Assembly: GCA_025716855.1 (NCBI GenBank)
Contig: JAIXMQ010000001.1
Coordinates: 248,001-312,000 of the forward strand
Origin: Pilaira anomala
Taxonomy: Eukaryota; Mucoromycota; Mucoromycetes; Mucorales; Mucoraceae
DNA: 64,000 bases
Direction: 5' to 3'
Below, piece after piece: positions 33,490 to 45,847 of this stretch. Positions within the stretch are counted from its first letter, which is position 1. Each line of letters begins with the position of its first letter. The notes under the pieces were generated by a model. The model was not told where the DNA came from. It was given only the letters and a program-made list of their open reading frames with translations, and made no database searches. Position numbers and translations under genes: made by a program.

Positions 33490-33759
33490 ACAAAAACAAA
33501 AAGCTTTCAAGATAATCATTCCCTTTTCTATATACAATTAAATAAGTTTTTATCATCTCTTTACTGTTTGTTTTAACATAAGAAAAAAAAAAAAAGTCGG
33601 GATTTATGTCCGTTGTCTTTAATTCGTTTAAAGTAATGTTTGAGAGTGGTGTTATTTTAGTTATTATTTTTTGAAAGGGTTCCAGAAGAAGAAAACTGAA
33701 ACAAACAAAAATACATAAAAAGAAACGAATATGTTTGTTATTTTAACATAATAATTAAA

Positions 33760-35024
33760 ATGACTGATAAATTAACTGGATGGGCCTCTACAGCCAAAGG
33801 TAAACCTCCCCCCACCCCCTCTCCATTAAACCCTCTCACTATATTCAAAATGACACACTCTACTAGGTAAGCCTCTTGTTCAAATGGAGTTTAAGCTTCG
33901 AGATTGGGACGAAGATTGTGTTGATTTAGATATCACACACTGTGGTATCTGTGGTAGCGATATACATTTCATTGATGAAGATTGGGGGCCAGTAGATCGT
34001 CCTTGTGTGGTCGGTCATGAAATTGTGGGCACTGTTACTCGTATCGGAAAGAACGTGAAGCACATCAAGGTAGGTGACCGTGGTGGGGTTGGACCAGAAT
34101 GTTACAGTTGTGGTAAATGTGCAGCTTGTTTAGAAGGTCATGACAATGTTTGTGAAAATGGTTATTGTGGTACCTATGGCGGTAAATGGCCTAATGGAGA
34201 ACAAACTTATGGTGGTTATGCTAATAAATGGAGAGGTGTTCATCATTGGGTATTTAAGGTGCCTGATAGTATATCGAATAAAGATGCTGCTTGCTTCTTT
34301 TGTGCTGGTGTTACTACCTATGCTCCTTTAAAGAAATTTAAGGTCAATGAAAAAAGTACGGTGGGTGTAATGGGTATCGGTAAAGTATTCAGATCATTCT
34401 CTGATCCAAAAAAGGCTGTACACATTTTTTTTTAACGATTTTTTTTTTTTTTTTTATTAGGTGGTCTCGGACATTTTGGTATTTTATTTGCTAAAGCAAT
34501 GGGTGCTACCGTCATTGGTATGTCTCATAATGATAAGAAGAAAGACGTAGCTAAACAGCTTGGATGTGATGACTATATGAATACTAGCAGTGAATCAGAT
34601 AGAGCTAAATATAAAAAGAAATTGACTCATATTCTCTGTACTGGTACCGGTAGAGACTTTCAATGTAAAAAGTTTACGCTAAGTTTTTCATTTGAAACAT
34701 ATTCACATTAACTCAATTCATCAAAAAAAATTTTTTGTAGGGGCTACTTACTTTGCTATTTTGCACGTCGATGGTTACTTTATGAATGTCAGTGCACCTG
34801 ATTGGGAGTTTCCTCCACTCAACCCATTTTTATTACTTTCAAATCAAGTCACTATCTGTGGTACTGCAGCTGGTTCCAGTCAAGATACAAAAGATATGCT
34901 TGAACTCGTCGATAAAAAGGGTATCAAGCCTTGGATTACTACTTATAAGATGTCTGATGTCAATAAGGCACATGAAGATTTTAGAGCTGGAAAGCCTAGA
35001 TTCAGATATGTTTTAGAGAATTGA
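33760..35024 (+). CDS. Zinc-dependent alcohol dehydrogenase, cinnamyl-alcohol-dehydrogenase type (paralogue 1)
   Basis: Four exons, starting ATG 33760 with exon 1 MTDKLTGWASTAKG. Catalytic zinc ligands are in THCGICGSDIHF and VVGHEIVG; structural zinc cysteines are CYSCGKCAACLEGHDNVC. The cofactor fold is GIGGLGHFGILFAKAMGA. The pattern matches the CAD/ADH6-ADH7 group, NADPH-dependent reductases of aromatic and aliphatic aldehydes; substrate is an inference. The end MSDVNKAHEDFRAGKPRFRY is characteristic. Length about 355 aa, normal. The inverted gene at 38932-40162 is a paralogue with the same intron positions, so the two arose by duplication. Confidence 0.92.
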
Positions 35025-35406
35025 TTATAATACTCATGAATAATAAACACGTTATTTTTGCTTCTATTTATCTATAAAATAGAAATAAAATACAGTAAGG
35101 AGCATTTTGTAACTCATATATTTATTTTCTTTTATATTTACACACGACTGAATATAAAATACAAAAGGCTTCATCTGGTCAATTTAGGTTCTCCGTCTCC
35201 AATCTTCTTGATACCGTATACATTCTGTCGAGATTGCCTTGCCGCAAATGCTAATAAAAAATAAAATAAAAATCATTTCAGCAATAGTTTAGGATAACTG
35301 TTAAAATAATAAAAACCTTATTCACTTCTTTGATTTTTTGCTCCATTTTTTTTTTATCGAAAAAAAAAAATTATGGTCATATTAGCCTACAGTAATTGTC
35401 TATTGT
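35025..35406. other. Intergenic DNA
   Basis: The 3' flank of the dehydrogenase gene, AT-rich, with no recognised gene. Confidence 0.4.
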
Positions 35407-35690
35407 TCATTTGTAAATAGTCGTTTTTGAGAGTCCAACTACTCTTAACTTATTAACAATGTCTTGTTTGTTATAGACAGAGCTAGTAAATCTTACAAAC
35501 ATGTCATGCATTGCTTTTGGAGTTTTGAGATCAGATTCTACAATGACTTTCGTGTCAAATTCTTCTTCCTCCAATCCTCCTTCCCCACAACCAAGTTCTA
35601 TTCCAGTATCATTGCAAATGATAAGGCCATTTTTTTGTCCTACTCTTTTTCTTTGCATTTCTTTGGTTGAACACTCCCAGCAGTAGAAGA
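35407..35690 (-). pseudogene. Relic of a repeated uncharacterised fungal protein
   Basis: An open minus-strand segment reads KEMQRKRVGQKNG, DTGIELGCGEGG, VIVESDLKTPKAMHDMF and NKLRVVGLSKT. The order RK..G..DGI-(Y/L)-G-E-..K...D..K..K.MHDM..L....L.VVG resembles an uncharacterised protein family that is repeated in mucoralean genomes; this is from memory of the pattern and not checked. It has no full-length context on either side, so it is called a fragment. Confidence 0.4.
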
Positions 35691-37162
35691 AATGGAACTA
35701 GACTCACTTCTATTATAGCATAATAACAAAGAGGTACCAACAAAACGTAGTTTTTGATTACCGTTTAGCTTGCAAGTTGTATGAATTGAAAGCTTGATCG
35801 ACAATTGCCCAAATGTTTATAAGAATTTCATTTTCGAGAATTTTAGCTGTACTGAACAAACAGCTTTTGTAGGTTCACCTTTTCATTTCTTTCGAACAGC
35901 CAAGAAACCTGGTCTCTGTTGGATTTAAACGCGAGACCAAGCTTTTTTCTTGAGGGATTTTCAATATCTAGATGGCTGGTGTTTTCTCGTGCAATTTTTT
36001 TCATGTGATTTTTTAAGAAAAAGCAATTACTGTTTTATTAAAGTTCGAGTTATATGTTTTACTCATGTCCTCGCGTGTTAAACGAAGGGGATTGGACGGA
36101 GCATCCATGCAAGACCGCCAATGTTCTTTGAAGCCTTTTGTAAAAGTCTCACAAGATCGGATTTTCTGCCATAAACTGCTCCTGACCTTATGCAACGGCA
36201 GAAAAAAGCTCTTTGTCAAAGATGGGTACAACGACAAATTCTTGATACACCACAAAAAAAATCAACCTTGATAACACGAATACATTTAAAAAGAGCGTTT
36301 GTTATAGAATTTATCAGACAAAGAGCTACTTCTTTAAGATAAAATTATTAATATATCTCACTATTGATAACATGTATAATACACGTTTTAAAGTTATCTA
36401 TTTTTTTTATATGTAATTAAACAAGAAATTAACGCGAAGTAATAAGAATATTCATGGTTTATTTGAGGAAGAATTAAAAACCTGTTTGTGATATAATTTC
36501 AATCCCCTCTTTCTCTTTTGCATGAACGGGGCCCTCTTGAAACTGCCATTACTACATTAGGGTGGCAGAGCCCCTACAACTACGCTTTGTGTTTACTGAC
36601 CTTCATTACGTTACAGGTACCATTAGGAATTGTCTGTGTACCGGACCGCTGGTAGTCTGATAACTCTATGTATGTAAAACCCTGTGTTTTATAGAAAAAC
36701 AAGCTGTGGTCCCTTTGAAAAACACAGAAGATAACTATACGATGGTGATTAAGTAGAATTCCGAGTTGGTCCGCTCTCGTAAAAATAAACTTTATACTTA
36801 CATAAGTTAAAGTAATCCTAACTATACAGTAATGTAAATATGCATATATCCCTTCGTTCAAGAAGATGCTCGGGAATATTTACTGCCTCATGTTTTCACT
36901 CTGCTTAATTATTCATTTACTATCTTTGGTTCCTTTAACGAAAGAGATCAAGAAATGACGTGACTGTTTTATCAGGTCAAAAACAGTTTTACAAAGGTAT
37001 GTCTATCCGTTTCTTTTAATACTCTTACCAAAGACTTCTTTATTTTTACAACACACACAGTATCATATCTCACTAACAAGCTTGGACGCTTCTACGACTC
37101 AATTTGCACTTAACTTATATCTGTTTTTCTATTATATATTCCGTTAATTTTACTTGAATCAA
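35691..37162. other. Intergenic DNA, gene-poor (1.5 kb)
   Basis: No conserved gene seen. A less AT-rich patch (36060-36260) reads LWQKIRSCETFTKGFKEHWR on minus, and another (36520-36700) is also balanced in composition; both look like old coding relics. I cannot name either. Confidence 0.4.
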
Positions 37163-38442
37163 ATGGCTTTGTCAATGCCAGAACAATCTAATACTGGAAT
37201 CAATAAGAAAAAGAGGAAGAGTTGTGAAGATCTTTCAAAAACATCTAGAAAAAGAAATAAAAAATCGTTTAAAGTTAATAAGACACAAAAGATAAATTCG
37301 AACTCTTCTCGTAAACGCACAAGGAAAAATACAAATAGGGAAATAATTGTTGACCTGTCATCTGCGGAAGAAGATGAAATATCAGATTCTAATCCGTAAG
37401 CTATTTTCTGTCATTTGCTCTTTTAAATATCTGTATTAATATATGGATTGATTTTAAAGATTAATACTTAATTATGAGAGAATATCTCTATACGAAAACG
37501 ACTTGGATTGCTTTAATGAAAACGAATGGTTGAAAGACAATGTCGTCGACCTTGCACTTGCTGGACTAAGAAAAACATATGAACGAACTGGCCAAGCCTA
37601 TTTATTTAATAGTTTATTTTTTTCAAAATTACGAACAGTAAGAGAGTAAGTATTTTTTTAAAATACTTACTTGAAGCCCGTCTGTTTAACACATTTTTAG
37701 CAATTCGAACATAGAAAAGAAGAACTATCACAGTGTCACTACTCGCTGGTTCAAAGACGACATTTTATCAAATAAAAGATTCTGGATTATACCAATTTGC
37801 GACAAGTAAGATACTTGCCAACATCAAGTTTCAATGTATTAAACTTACTCCTTCGTTGTTAGAAATCATTGGTATTTGATCGTCATCGTCAGGCCACGAT
37901 CAAACAAGTAATAAAAAAAAAAAACGGTAATCTTTCTGTCAGATAAAATAGATACTGACAAATTCGCTTTACAGACCGGCCCTTTTCGTTTTGGATTCGA
38001 TGAAAAAGGAATCATACGATTCTGTTTCATTAATTAAAGAATTTTTAAAGCAAAAATATTCTGAAGAACACAAGGGAAAATGTAAAAAGATTGCCGTAAA
38101 AATTGTTGACGTAAGTCGTGTTCAACTTATAAATAGTTAAATGATATTTACTTGCGCTTTGTAACTTTTTTTTTAGATACCACAACAGCCAAATGAAAGC
38201 GATTGTGGTCTTTATGCGATTCGATCAGCTACCTTGTTCCTTTCATGCAAAGCACAGAAATTTCTTGATTTAATAGAGGTAATATATCTTATCTCGTTTT
38301 ATCATGTTACCCAGTTCTCATACTAGAGTTTTAGAAAAATGATAAAGACAACTCTTGTGAGCTTCAGAAAATATACGAGAGTTTACCTATACCAACAAGG
38401 AAACAGGTGCTTGAAAATATTATGCGATTGAAAGATAACTAA
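37163..38442 (+). CDS. Ulp1/SENP-type SUMO protease (peptidase family C48)
   Basis: Seven or so exons. Exon 1 (37163-about 37398) encodes a very basic, disordered N-terminus (KKKRKSCEDLSKTSRKRNKK) ending in an acidic patch with VDLSSAEEDEISDS, which looks like a SUMO-interaction-type motif. The protease domain begins LYENDLDCFNENEWLKDNVV. The catalytic triad is His in NHWYLIVIV, Asp in LFVLDSM and Cys in ESDCGLYAI, with the oxyanion Gln in IPQQPNESDCG. The compact size (about 300 aa) and basic tail suggest a nuclear enzyme that processes SUMO or a related modifier; substrate not shown. It sits between the two inverted alcohol dehydrogenase paralogues. The TTG nine bases upstream is not a credible start. 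Confidence 0.87.
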
Positions 38443-38931
38443 AAGTTTTTGTTTACTTTGAAAAATATAACAAGTTTAATAGAATAAAAAAGCCGTGTCA
38501 TAACCATCATATTTTACTTATCTGATGCAATTGTTACTTGTAAGTAATCATACATTTAGAGTAAAATAAATGTATGTAATGGTATATTTCATGATTTGTT
38601 TTAATTTTTTCAAGTAAATATATAGAGGCACTTTATGCGTTACTTTATTTTGCTACGATTTTCTGACGCTTTTCATATGTATGTATGTATGTACAATACA
38701 TTTTTAGTATGTTGATATTCTGAATTATTGGATTTTAAGCGCGATTTTTGTGTTTAAATATAGAAGTAATCGATTCTTTTATTTTTCGTTGCGTTCAAGA
38801 TATACCAAGCTAATAGAGGTTATATGGTGTATAATTGGCCTTAATTCAACAAAAGACAAATATTGATTATTTAAACTAAATACTAAGGCTAAATAAATTT
38901 TATTTACTTGAAACAGTTAATAATAATTAAA
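38443..38931. other. Convergent 3' intergenic region
   Basis: A 490-bp AT-rich gap between the SUMO protease (+) and dehydrogenase 2 (-). It has a GTAT run at 38678-38692. No gene. Confidence 0.4.
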
Positions 38932-40162
38932 CTAATTTTCTAAAACAAATCTGAACCTGGGCTTTCCTGCTTTGAAATCTTTGATCGCCTGGTTCACGTT
39001 AGACATCTTGTAAGTTGAGATCCAGGGTTTAATATTCTTTTCGGCAGCAAACTCTAACATTTCTCTCATTTCTTTAGGAGAACCTGATACTGTACCTGAA
39101 ATTGAGACTTGATTGAAAAGCAATTCCATTGGATCAAGCTCAGGAAAATTCCACCCAGGGGCATTGACATTCATAAATTGACCGTTAGTATGTAAAAGAG
39201 TGAAATAAGTAATCCCTACCATAAGAAGACTTAGTTTGTATAATTATTTGATATAAACATTACTTTCAACTTACATTTGAAATCTTTTCCGCTGCCAGTA
39301 CAAAGAATATGAGTTAATTTCTTTTTATATTTAGCTAAATCAGTTTCGCTGCTTGTATTAATATAGTCATCACAGCCGAGTTGCTTTGCTACTTCTTTTT
39401 TGTTGTCATTGTATGATATACCAATGACAGTAGCACCCATAGCCTTGGCAAATAAGACACCAAAATGACCCAGACCACCTAAAGAAATATTATTAAAATT
39501 TAGAAAATAAAAAATAAATAGAATTTATATAAATTGCAATTTACCAATGCCCATTATACCAACTACACTCTTTTCATTAATATTAGCTTTCTTTAGAGGA
39601 GCATAGGTAGTAATACCAGCACAGAAGAAACAGGCTGCATCTTTACTAGACATACTGTCAGGAACCTTGAAAACCCAGCGATAATCACCTCTCCATTTAT
39701 CGGCAAAGCCACCATAGGCTCTCTCACCAGTAGGCCATCTACCCAAATAAGTACCGGTAAATCCCTTTTCACAAACATTTTGATTGCCTTCTAAACAAGT
39801 CGCACACTCTTCACATGAATAGCATTCCGGTCCAACCCCTCCACGATCGCCCACTTGAATATTGGTTACATTCTTTCCTATACGAGTGACAATACCTACA
39901 ATTTCGTGGCCAGGAACACAAGGATAATCATTGGGTCCCCAAGCCTCAGCAATAGAGTGTACGTCGCTACCACAGATACCACAGTGAGTGACATTCATTT
40001 CAACACAATTTTCATCCCATGTTTTAAGCTTCAACTCCATTTGCTCAAGAGGTTTATCTACAATTTTAAAAGATAATTAGTTTTATAAACTAACTTGGAT
40101 CATATATGCTCCTTTATTATACCTTTAGCAGTTGCAGTCCATCCAATAAATGTGTCAGTCAT
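38932..40162 (-). CDS. Zinc-dependent alcohol dehydrogenase, cinnamyl-alcohol-dehydrogenase type (paralogue 2)
   Basis: Exons on minus from ATG 40162 (MTDTFIGWTATAKG), then a long exon with THCGICGSDVHSIAE, VPGHEIVG and CYSCEECATCLEGNQNVC, the cofactor exon (GATVIGISYNDNKKEVAKQL) and the last exon ending FKAGKPRFRFVLEN. All zinc ligands are kept. It is close to the gene at 33760-35024 in sequence and intron placement, in opposite orientation. Substitutions around the substrate side (HSIAEAWGPNDYP versus HFIDEDWGPVDRP) suggest partial divergence in substrate range. Predicted reaction: NADPH-dependent interconversion of aldehydes and alcohols in the cytosol. Confidence 0.92.
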
Positions 40163-41819
40163 TTAACCAGTTATTTTTTATATAAAAAAAAAGTTGATAA
40201 TAAATAAAAAAGAAATTAGGAAAATATTCTCTGCTCTTTTATATTAATTGTAAGTAGTCAAATGACTTGGTACAGCCATTGGCTCAATATCACACAACAT
40301 TTACGTATGCCTATTAAAACAGGTTGAATCATTGAATTTTGCATACATTGTATCACTAAACTCAAAGGATATATTTAAAATATTATAATTCGTGAATACT
40401 ATTTTATTATGATGTTTTTTCTAACAACTTTTTTTTTTTTTATTTATTCTTCACTTAAAAAATATTATTATCGTCGTTTAATATTTGTTTGATCCTTGCC
40501 ACTCCGAATATGGAGGACGATTACGTTGACAGAGTGTACGTTTTGGGTCATTTAGATCATATTAATTTGAGGCTTTGAACCGATCTGAAAATAGAATGTA
40601 AACATTCGAATTTAGAAATAATAATCTTCTTATTCACAACTTTTTCGTATGAAGATGTTTACATACAAGAATGAGTGTGTGTCTTTATTTAATATTGTTA
40701 CGCCTTTTTGAATTTAATAGTGAGGGTAATACCAACTTTCAAAAAACATAGTTATAAATACCCCTTCCGAAAATGTCATAAATAAATCATTAATCAAGTA
40801 ATAACTTAAAATAAGTTCATTTGTATTCAATGTCTGGTTCTTTTAATATTCCTTCACAATTCTTCACTGTTTATTTTCTAGTGTGTATTTTATTACCTCT
40901 CAAAGTATCTTTCTAAGGATTCGTTGTTTAATATTCATTACCTTTCGTCTTTAATATAAATAAATTTAATATTTCTTTGTGAATATCTGTATTTTCTACT
41001 CTTATCTTATTGTTAGTTATCCCATTGCTAAACAATAACTTTGCTGACACTCCTTTAAAGACAACTAGTCGCTAAATACCATTTATCATAAACTTAATAT
41101 AATATAGGCTTTTTAAGTTGACAACTACATAGTCTTACCCAACTGTAGGATGGCACCCACAATCGAATACTGGTGTGTAATGAGAAAGAGAAAAAGTACG
41201 ACATAAAGGAAAGACTGGTATGTTGCCCCGACCAAAATACATACTAAAAAAATGTCGAAAAGTCTAACGTAGACCCCCTTTTTTTTAAAAGTAACTTGAA
41301 TGCAATCTTCTAAACCACTTTTTATTCATTTTAAAAATTAAGGAAAACAGCATGTTATAATTATAAATGATTCTTGATTTTTGATAAATCGCAGTAAGAA
41401 CCAACATAATCGCTTTCAAAATAAAAGACGAAGTCAATGTTTGTTTAACTTGCGTCAAAAGGGTGGTATATAGAACATGAAGACTGGTAGAAATGTAGGA
41501 GAATGAATTAAAGCAAAAACACAACCAAATCTGCATGGACAATAACATTTTAAGTTTTTAGTAAATGAAAGCTGGCAGATATTGATCAAAATTGCTTTAA
41601 GTCTAGTTTTGACAGCATTATAGAGTACCATTTATGCCTTTGTTTTCGGATAAACTGTATACTTAAAAAGGAAATTTTTCTTTTTGTGACGCAGAAATAA
41701 TAAAGTAAAAAGAGTTGTGTGTATTTACGCCACTTTGGCCCATTTGTTTTAATTTATTCTCTTTCTTTTCATAAACATATATTATTAAAAACGAGCCAAC
41801 TTACAGTAAATAAACGAGT
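40163..41819. other. Intergenic DNA (1.7 kb)
   Basis: It holds the promoters of dehydrogenase 2 (-) and CRM1 (+), which diverge. AT-rich, with no recognised gene; ORFs are short and hydrophobic by composition. Confidence 0.4.
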
Positions 41820-42557
41820 ATGGCCGAAAGTGTTTTAGATTTCAGTAAAGAACTTGATGTTGGGCAATTAGACCAAGTCGTAATGACCTTTTATACTGGG
41901 TCAGGTACGGATGTAAAGTGCACAAAAACTTTGAGTCTCGAAATGTCTAGAATAATAAGTTTTCTCATACTCTTTTTTTTTTCTTTCTTTAGCAACAAAT
42001 AGCGCAGGAGCTTTTGACTCAGTTTCAAGAACATGACGAAGCTTGGACTCGTGTTGATGGCATTCTAGAACACTCAAACGTACCTCAAACCAAGGTATTG
42101 TAGAGGAGCATAAATATTTTGTGTGCGAAACTAATTTTATCCTTGTTAAAGTTCATTGCACTTACAGTATTAGAGAAATTTATTCAAACCAGGTGGAATA
42201 CTTTACAAGCAGATAGTAGAAAGGGTCAGACATGATATGAGCCGAAATAGAAGCTATATAGGCTAACGTTATTGAAAATATAGCTATTCGTTATTTTGTT
42301 GTCAATGTAATTGTAAAAGTTTCTTCTGACGAAGCCTCTTTAAACAAAGAGAGGGTATACATCAATAAGTTAAATATGGTCTTGGTTCAGGTAACGTTCT
42401 CTCTTTTTACTATATTCATGGTTAAAACACTAATACGATTTTAGATTTTAAAACAAGATTGGCCTCGTAACTGGCCAGCGTTTATACCAGAAATCATCGA
42501 ATCAAGTAAATCCAGTTTGACATTATGCGAGAATAACATGGCAATTTTAAAGCTTTT

Positions 42558-42589
<32 letters not shown>

Positions 42590-45500
42590 GCATATATGAA
42601 AATTTTGCATGAAATTCACTTTTTGTACTAGTGAGGAAATTTTCGATTATTCTGCTGAACAAATGACACAATTAAAGACATCTAGCTTAAGGCAATCTAT
42701 TTGTAACGACTTTGCACCAATTTATACATTATGTAAAGAAGTTTTAGATAACGCAACCAAACCTAGTTTAATTAAAGCTACTTTGGATACTCTTTTAAGA
42801 TTTTTAAGTTGGATTCCTCTAGGTTATATCTTTGAAACTGATTTGCTTGAAACACTTGAAAAGGTATTATTATTTTTTTCACAGTGAATTATTTTATGTT
42901 AAACCTTTGTATTCATCTAGTTTTTCGAACACCAAAATTATCGTAATATCACCCTTCAATGTTTAACTGAAATTGGAAGTTTATCGGTTGGAAGTGAATA
43001 TGATGAAAAGATTGTTTCTCTTTTTAAAAGGGTGATGGAAACTGTGAATAATATGATCTCTTTTTCCACTGATTTTGAAGCTATTTATGAGAATAGTAGT
43101 GATCATGATCAAGAGTTTATTCAAAATTTAGCCTTATTTTTAACTAGTTTTTTAGCTGCACATGTCAAGGTAAAAAAAAAAGGTTTATTTTTTATTCATA
43201 TTTTTAATCTCGCTCTATATAGACTATTGAACAAAAACCAGATAGTAAAGACTTATTAATCAATTCTCATTATTACCTCATCAAAATTTCCCGTGTAGAA
43301 GATCGAGAAATTTTCAAAATCTGTCTTGAATATTGGGCACAATTAGTTCAATCCTTATTTGAAGATAACGTCATTACCGTTAAATTTAATGCTCAATTTC
43401 AACATCAAATAATGCGAGTGTCTTTATATGAATCAGTTTTATCAAGCTTACGAGTTGTCATGATCGAAAGAATGGTAAAACCAGAAGAAGTACTCATTGT
43501 AGAGAATGAGGAAGGAGAGATCGTACGTGAATCACTCAAAGAAAGCGATACGATTGTACTTTATAAGAGTATGAAAGAAGTATTGGTCTATTTAACCAAC
43601 TTTGATGTGGCTGACACTGAAGAGATTATGACTGTAAAGTTATCAAAACAAATGGACAATAGTGAATGGTCATGGCAAAACATCAACCAGTTGTGTTGGG
43701 CTATTGGTTCTATCTCGGGTGCTATGAATGAAGAAACTGAAAAGAGATTCTTGGTTAATGTCATTAAAGATTTATTAAGCCTAGTGGAAATGAAACGTGG
43801 AAAGGATAATAAGGCTGTGGTAGCTTCTAATATAATGTATACTGTGGGTCAATATCCTCGATTCTTAAAGGCCCATTGGAAGTTTTTAAAGACTGTGGTT
43901 AATAAACTCTTTGAGTTTATGCATGAATTGCATGAAGGTGTTCAAGATATGGCGTGTGATACATTTCTCAAGATTTCTCAAGAATGTAGACGCCACTTTG
44001 TGGTTCAGCAAAAAGATGATGTTCGTCCTTTCATAGATGATATTATTGAAACCATTGGCCTTATTACATCTGATCTTTCTTCTCAACAAATTCATACTTT
44101 TTATGAAGCTGTAGGATATATGGTTTCAGCTCAAACGAGTAGACAGGTACAAGAAAAAATAATTCTGAAACTCATGTATATGCCCAATTGTGTTGTAAGT
44201 ATACTTATAGTGTAAAATGTATTATGACACAAATTGACTCCCCCCCCCCTTTTTTTTTTTGATTGAAGTGGAATAGTATTATTGAAAGTACCAAACAAAG
44301 TAATGAAGTCTTAAATAATGCAGGACAAATTAAGGTTTTGTCCAATGTTTTAAAAACAAATATATCCGCGTGTTTTTCTATCGGTCCAGGCTTTATTTCC
44401 CAATTAGGGCAAATCTATATGGATCTCTTGAATTTATATCGTTCTGTTGGCGTCATTGTGTCACAGAACATTGCTGAACAAGGTAAGACTCTTTTCCCCA
44501 TACTTGATTCCACATAATCTAATCAATCAATTTAATTAGGGCCTGTTGCTGTAAAAACTCCCAAAGTTCGTGGACTAAGAACGATTAAGAAGGATATACT
44601 TAAATTAATTGATACATATATTGAATGTGCCAGTGATTTAGATACAATTAATGAAAATATGATCGATCCCTTCTGTGAGGTTGTATTATCTGATTATAAT
44701 AATAATTTAGATATTGCAAGAGACCCTGAAGTACTTTATGCAGTTGGTACGATGGTGAATAGGTTGGGTGTAAGTACTATTATAGAAAACAGAAAAATAA
44801 AAATATTGATATATGTATGTGTACTAATATTTTAGAGTAGCCTATGATGACACCTCGCATACCTTTAGTATTAGAAGCTACATTTGAATCTACATTGAAT
44901 ATGATTACAAAAGATTTCGCAGAATATCCAGAAATTCGTACCGGATTTTATAACATGTTACGGGCTATTAATGCTAAATGCTTTTCTGGTAAGAATTTAT
45001 AAAGAACGAAAAAAAAAAAAAAACACATGATACTCATACATACACGCACACACATCTTTATTTATGTAATATAGCACTACTGGAACTTAAACCTGCACAA
45101 TTCAAAATGTTTATTGATAGTATTATTTGGGGCTTTAAACATACGATGCGTGATATTGCAGATATCAGTCTAAACACTTGTGAAGAGGTCATTAATAATA
45201 TTAGTATTACAGATCCAACCATTGCCGGTTCATTCTATCAATCTTATTATTTAAGTTTACTTCAAGATATTTTCTTTGTTTTAACAGATCGTGATCATAA
45301 AAGTGGTAACGTAAAAACAGAAATGAATTATTTATGTATGCACCAAAAAAAAAAAAAAAACTTATTTGTACATATATAACTAGGATTCAAGGGACAAACT
45401 GAAGTTTTAGCACGATTGTTTAATCTTGTCACCAGTAATGAAATTCAAGTCCCACTTTATGAAGACTTTTCAAATTCTAATATGACGAACATGACGTTTT

Positions 45501-45847
45501 TAGAAGGCTATGTATCTGCATTACTTCAAAATGCGTTTCCTCATCTTCAAAGGTAAAATGCTTTTAATGATAAGTCAAAAATAATAAACTAAACTTTGTA
45601 TAGTAATCAAATCAAGATATTTGTTATGGCGATGTTGGAATATAATACAGCATCATCCAAATTTAAACTGGAAGTACGCGATTTCCTTATTCAACTTAAA
45701 GAATTTGCAGGTGAAAATGCCGAATTGTTCTTGGAAGAAAAAGAGGCAGAAATGGAAGCAAAGAGAAAACGAGAGAGGGAAAAGGCTCTACTTATTCCGG
45801 GTATGATTAAGCCTTCTGAATTACCAGCTATGGAAGAAGCTCTTTAA
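41820..45847 (+). CDS. CRM1: Exportin-1 (CRM1/XPO1), nuclear export receptor
   Basis: About 14 exons, total about 1070 aa. The start [20 protein letters not shown] and [18 protein letters not shown] match the CRM1 N-terminus. The importin-beta-like segment follows ([28 protein letters not shown]). The NES-binding groove region is [40 protein letters not shown] and [21 protein letters not shown]-terminal HEAT repeats include [20 protein letters not shown] and [20 protein letters not shown]. It carries leucine-rich NES cargo out of the nucleus with Ran-GTP. Odd points: the leptomycin-reactive cysteine position is Val ([12 protein letters not shown]), and one donor near 42224 appears to be GTCAGA. 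One acceptor (near 44839) must be the second AG to give [12 protein letters not shown]. An intron near 42561-42588 carries a T28 run. Confidence 0.95.

Noticed and set aside
37154..37162. TTG start for the SUMO protease
   Set aside because: A good ATG lies nine bases downstream; non-ATG starts are rare in fungal nuclear genes.
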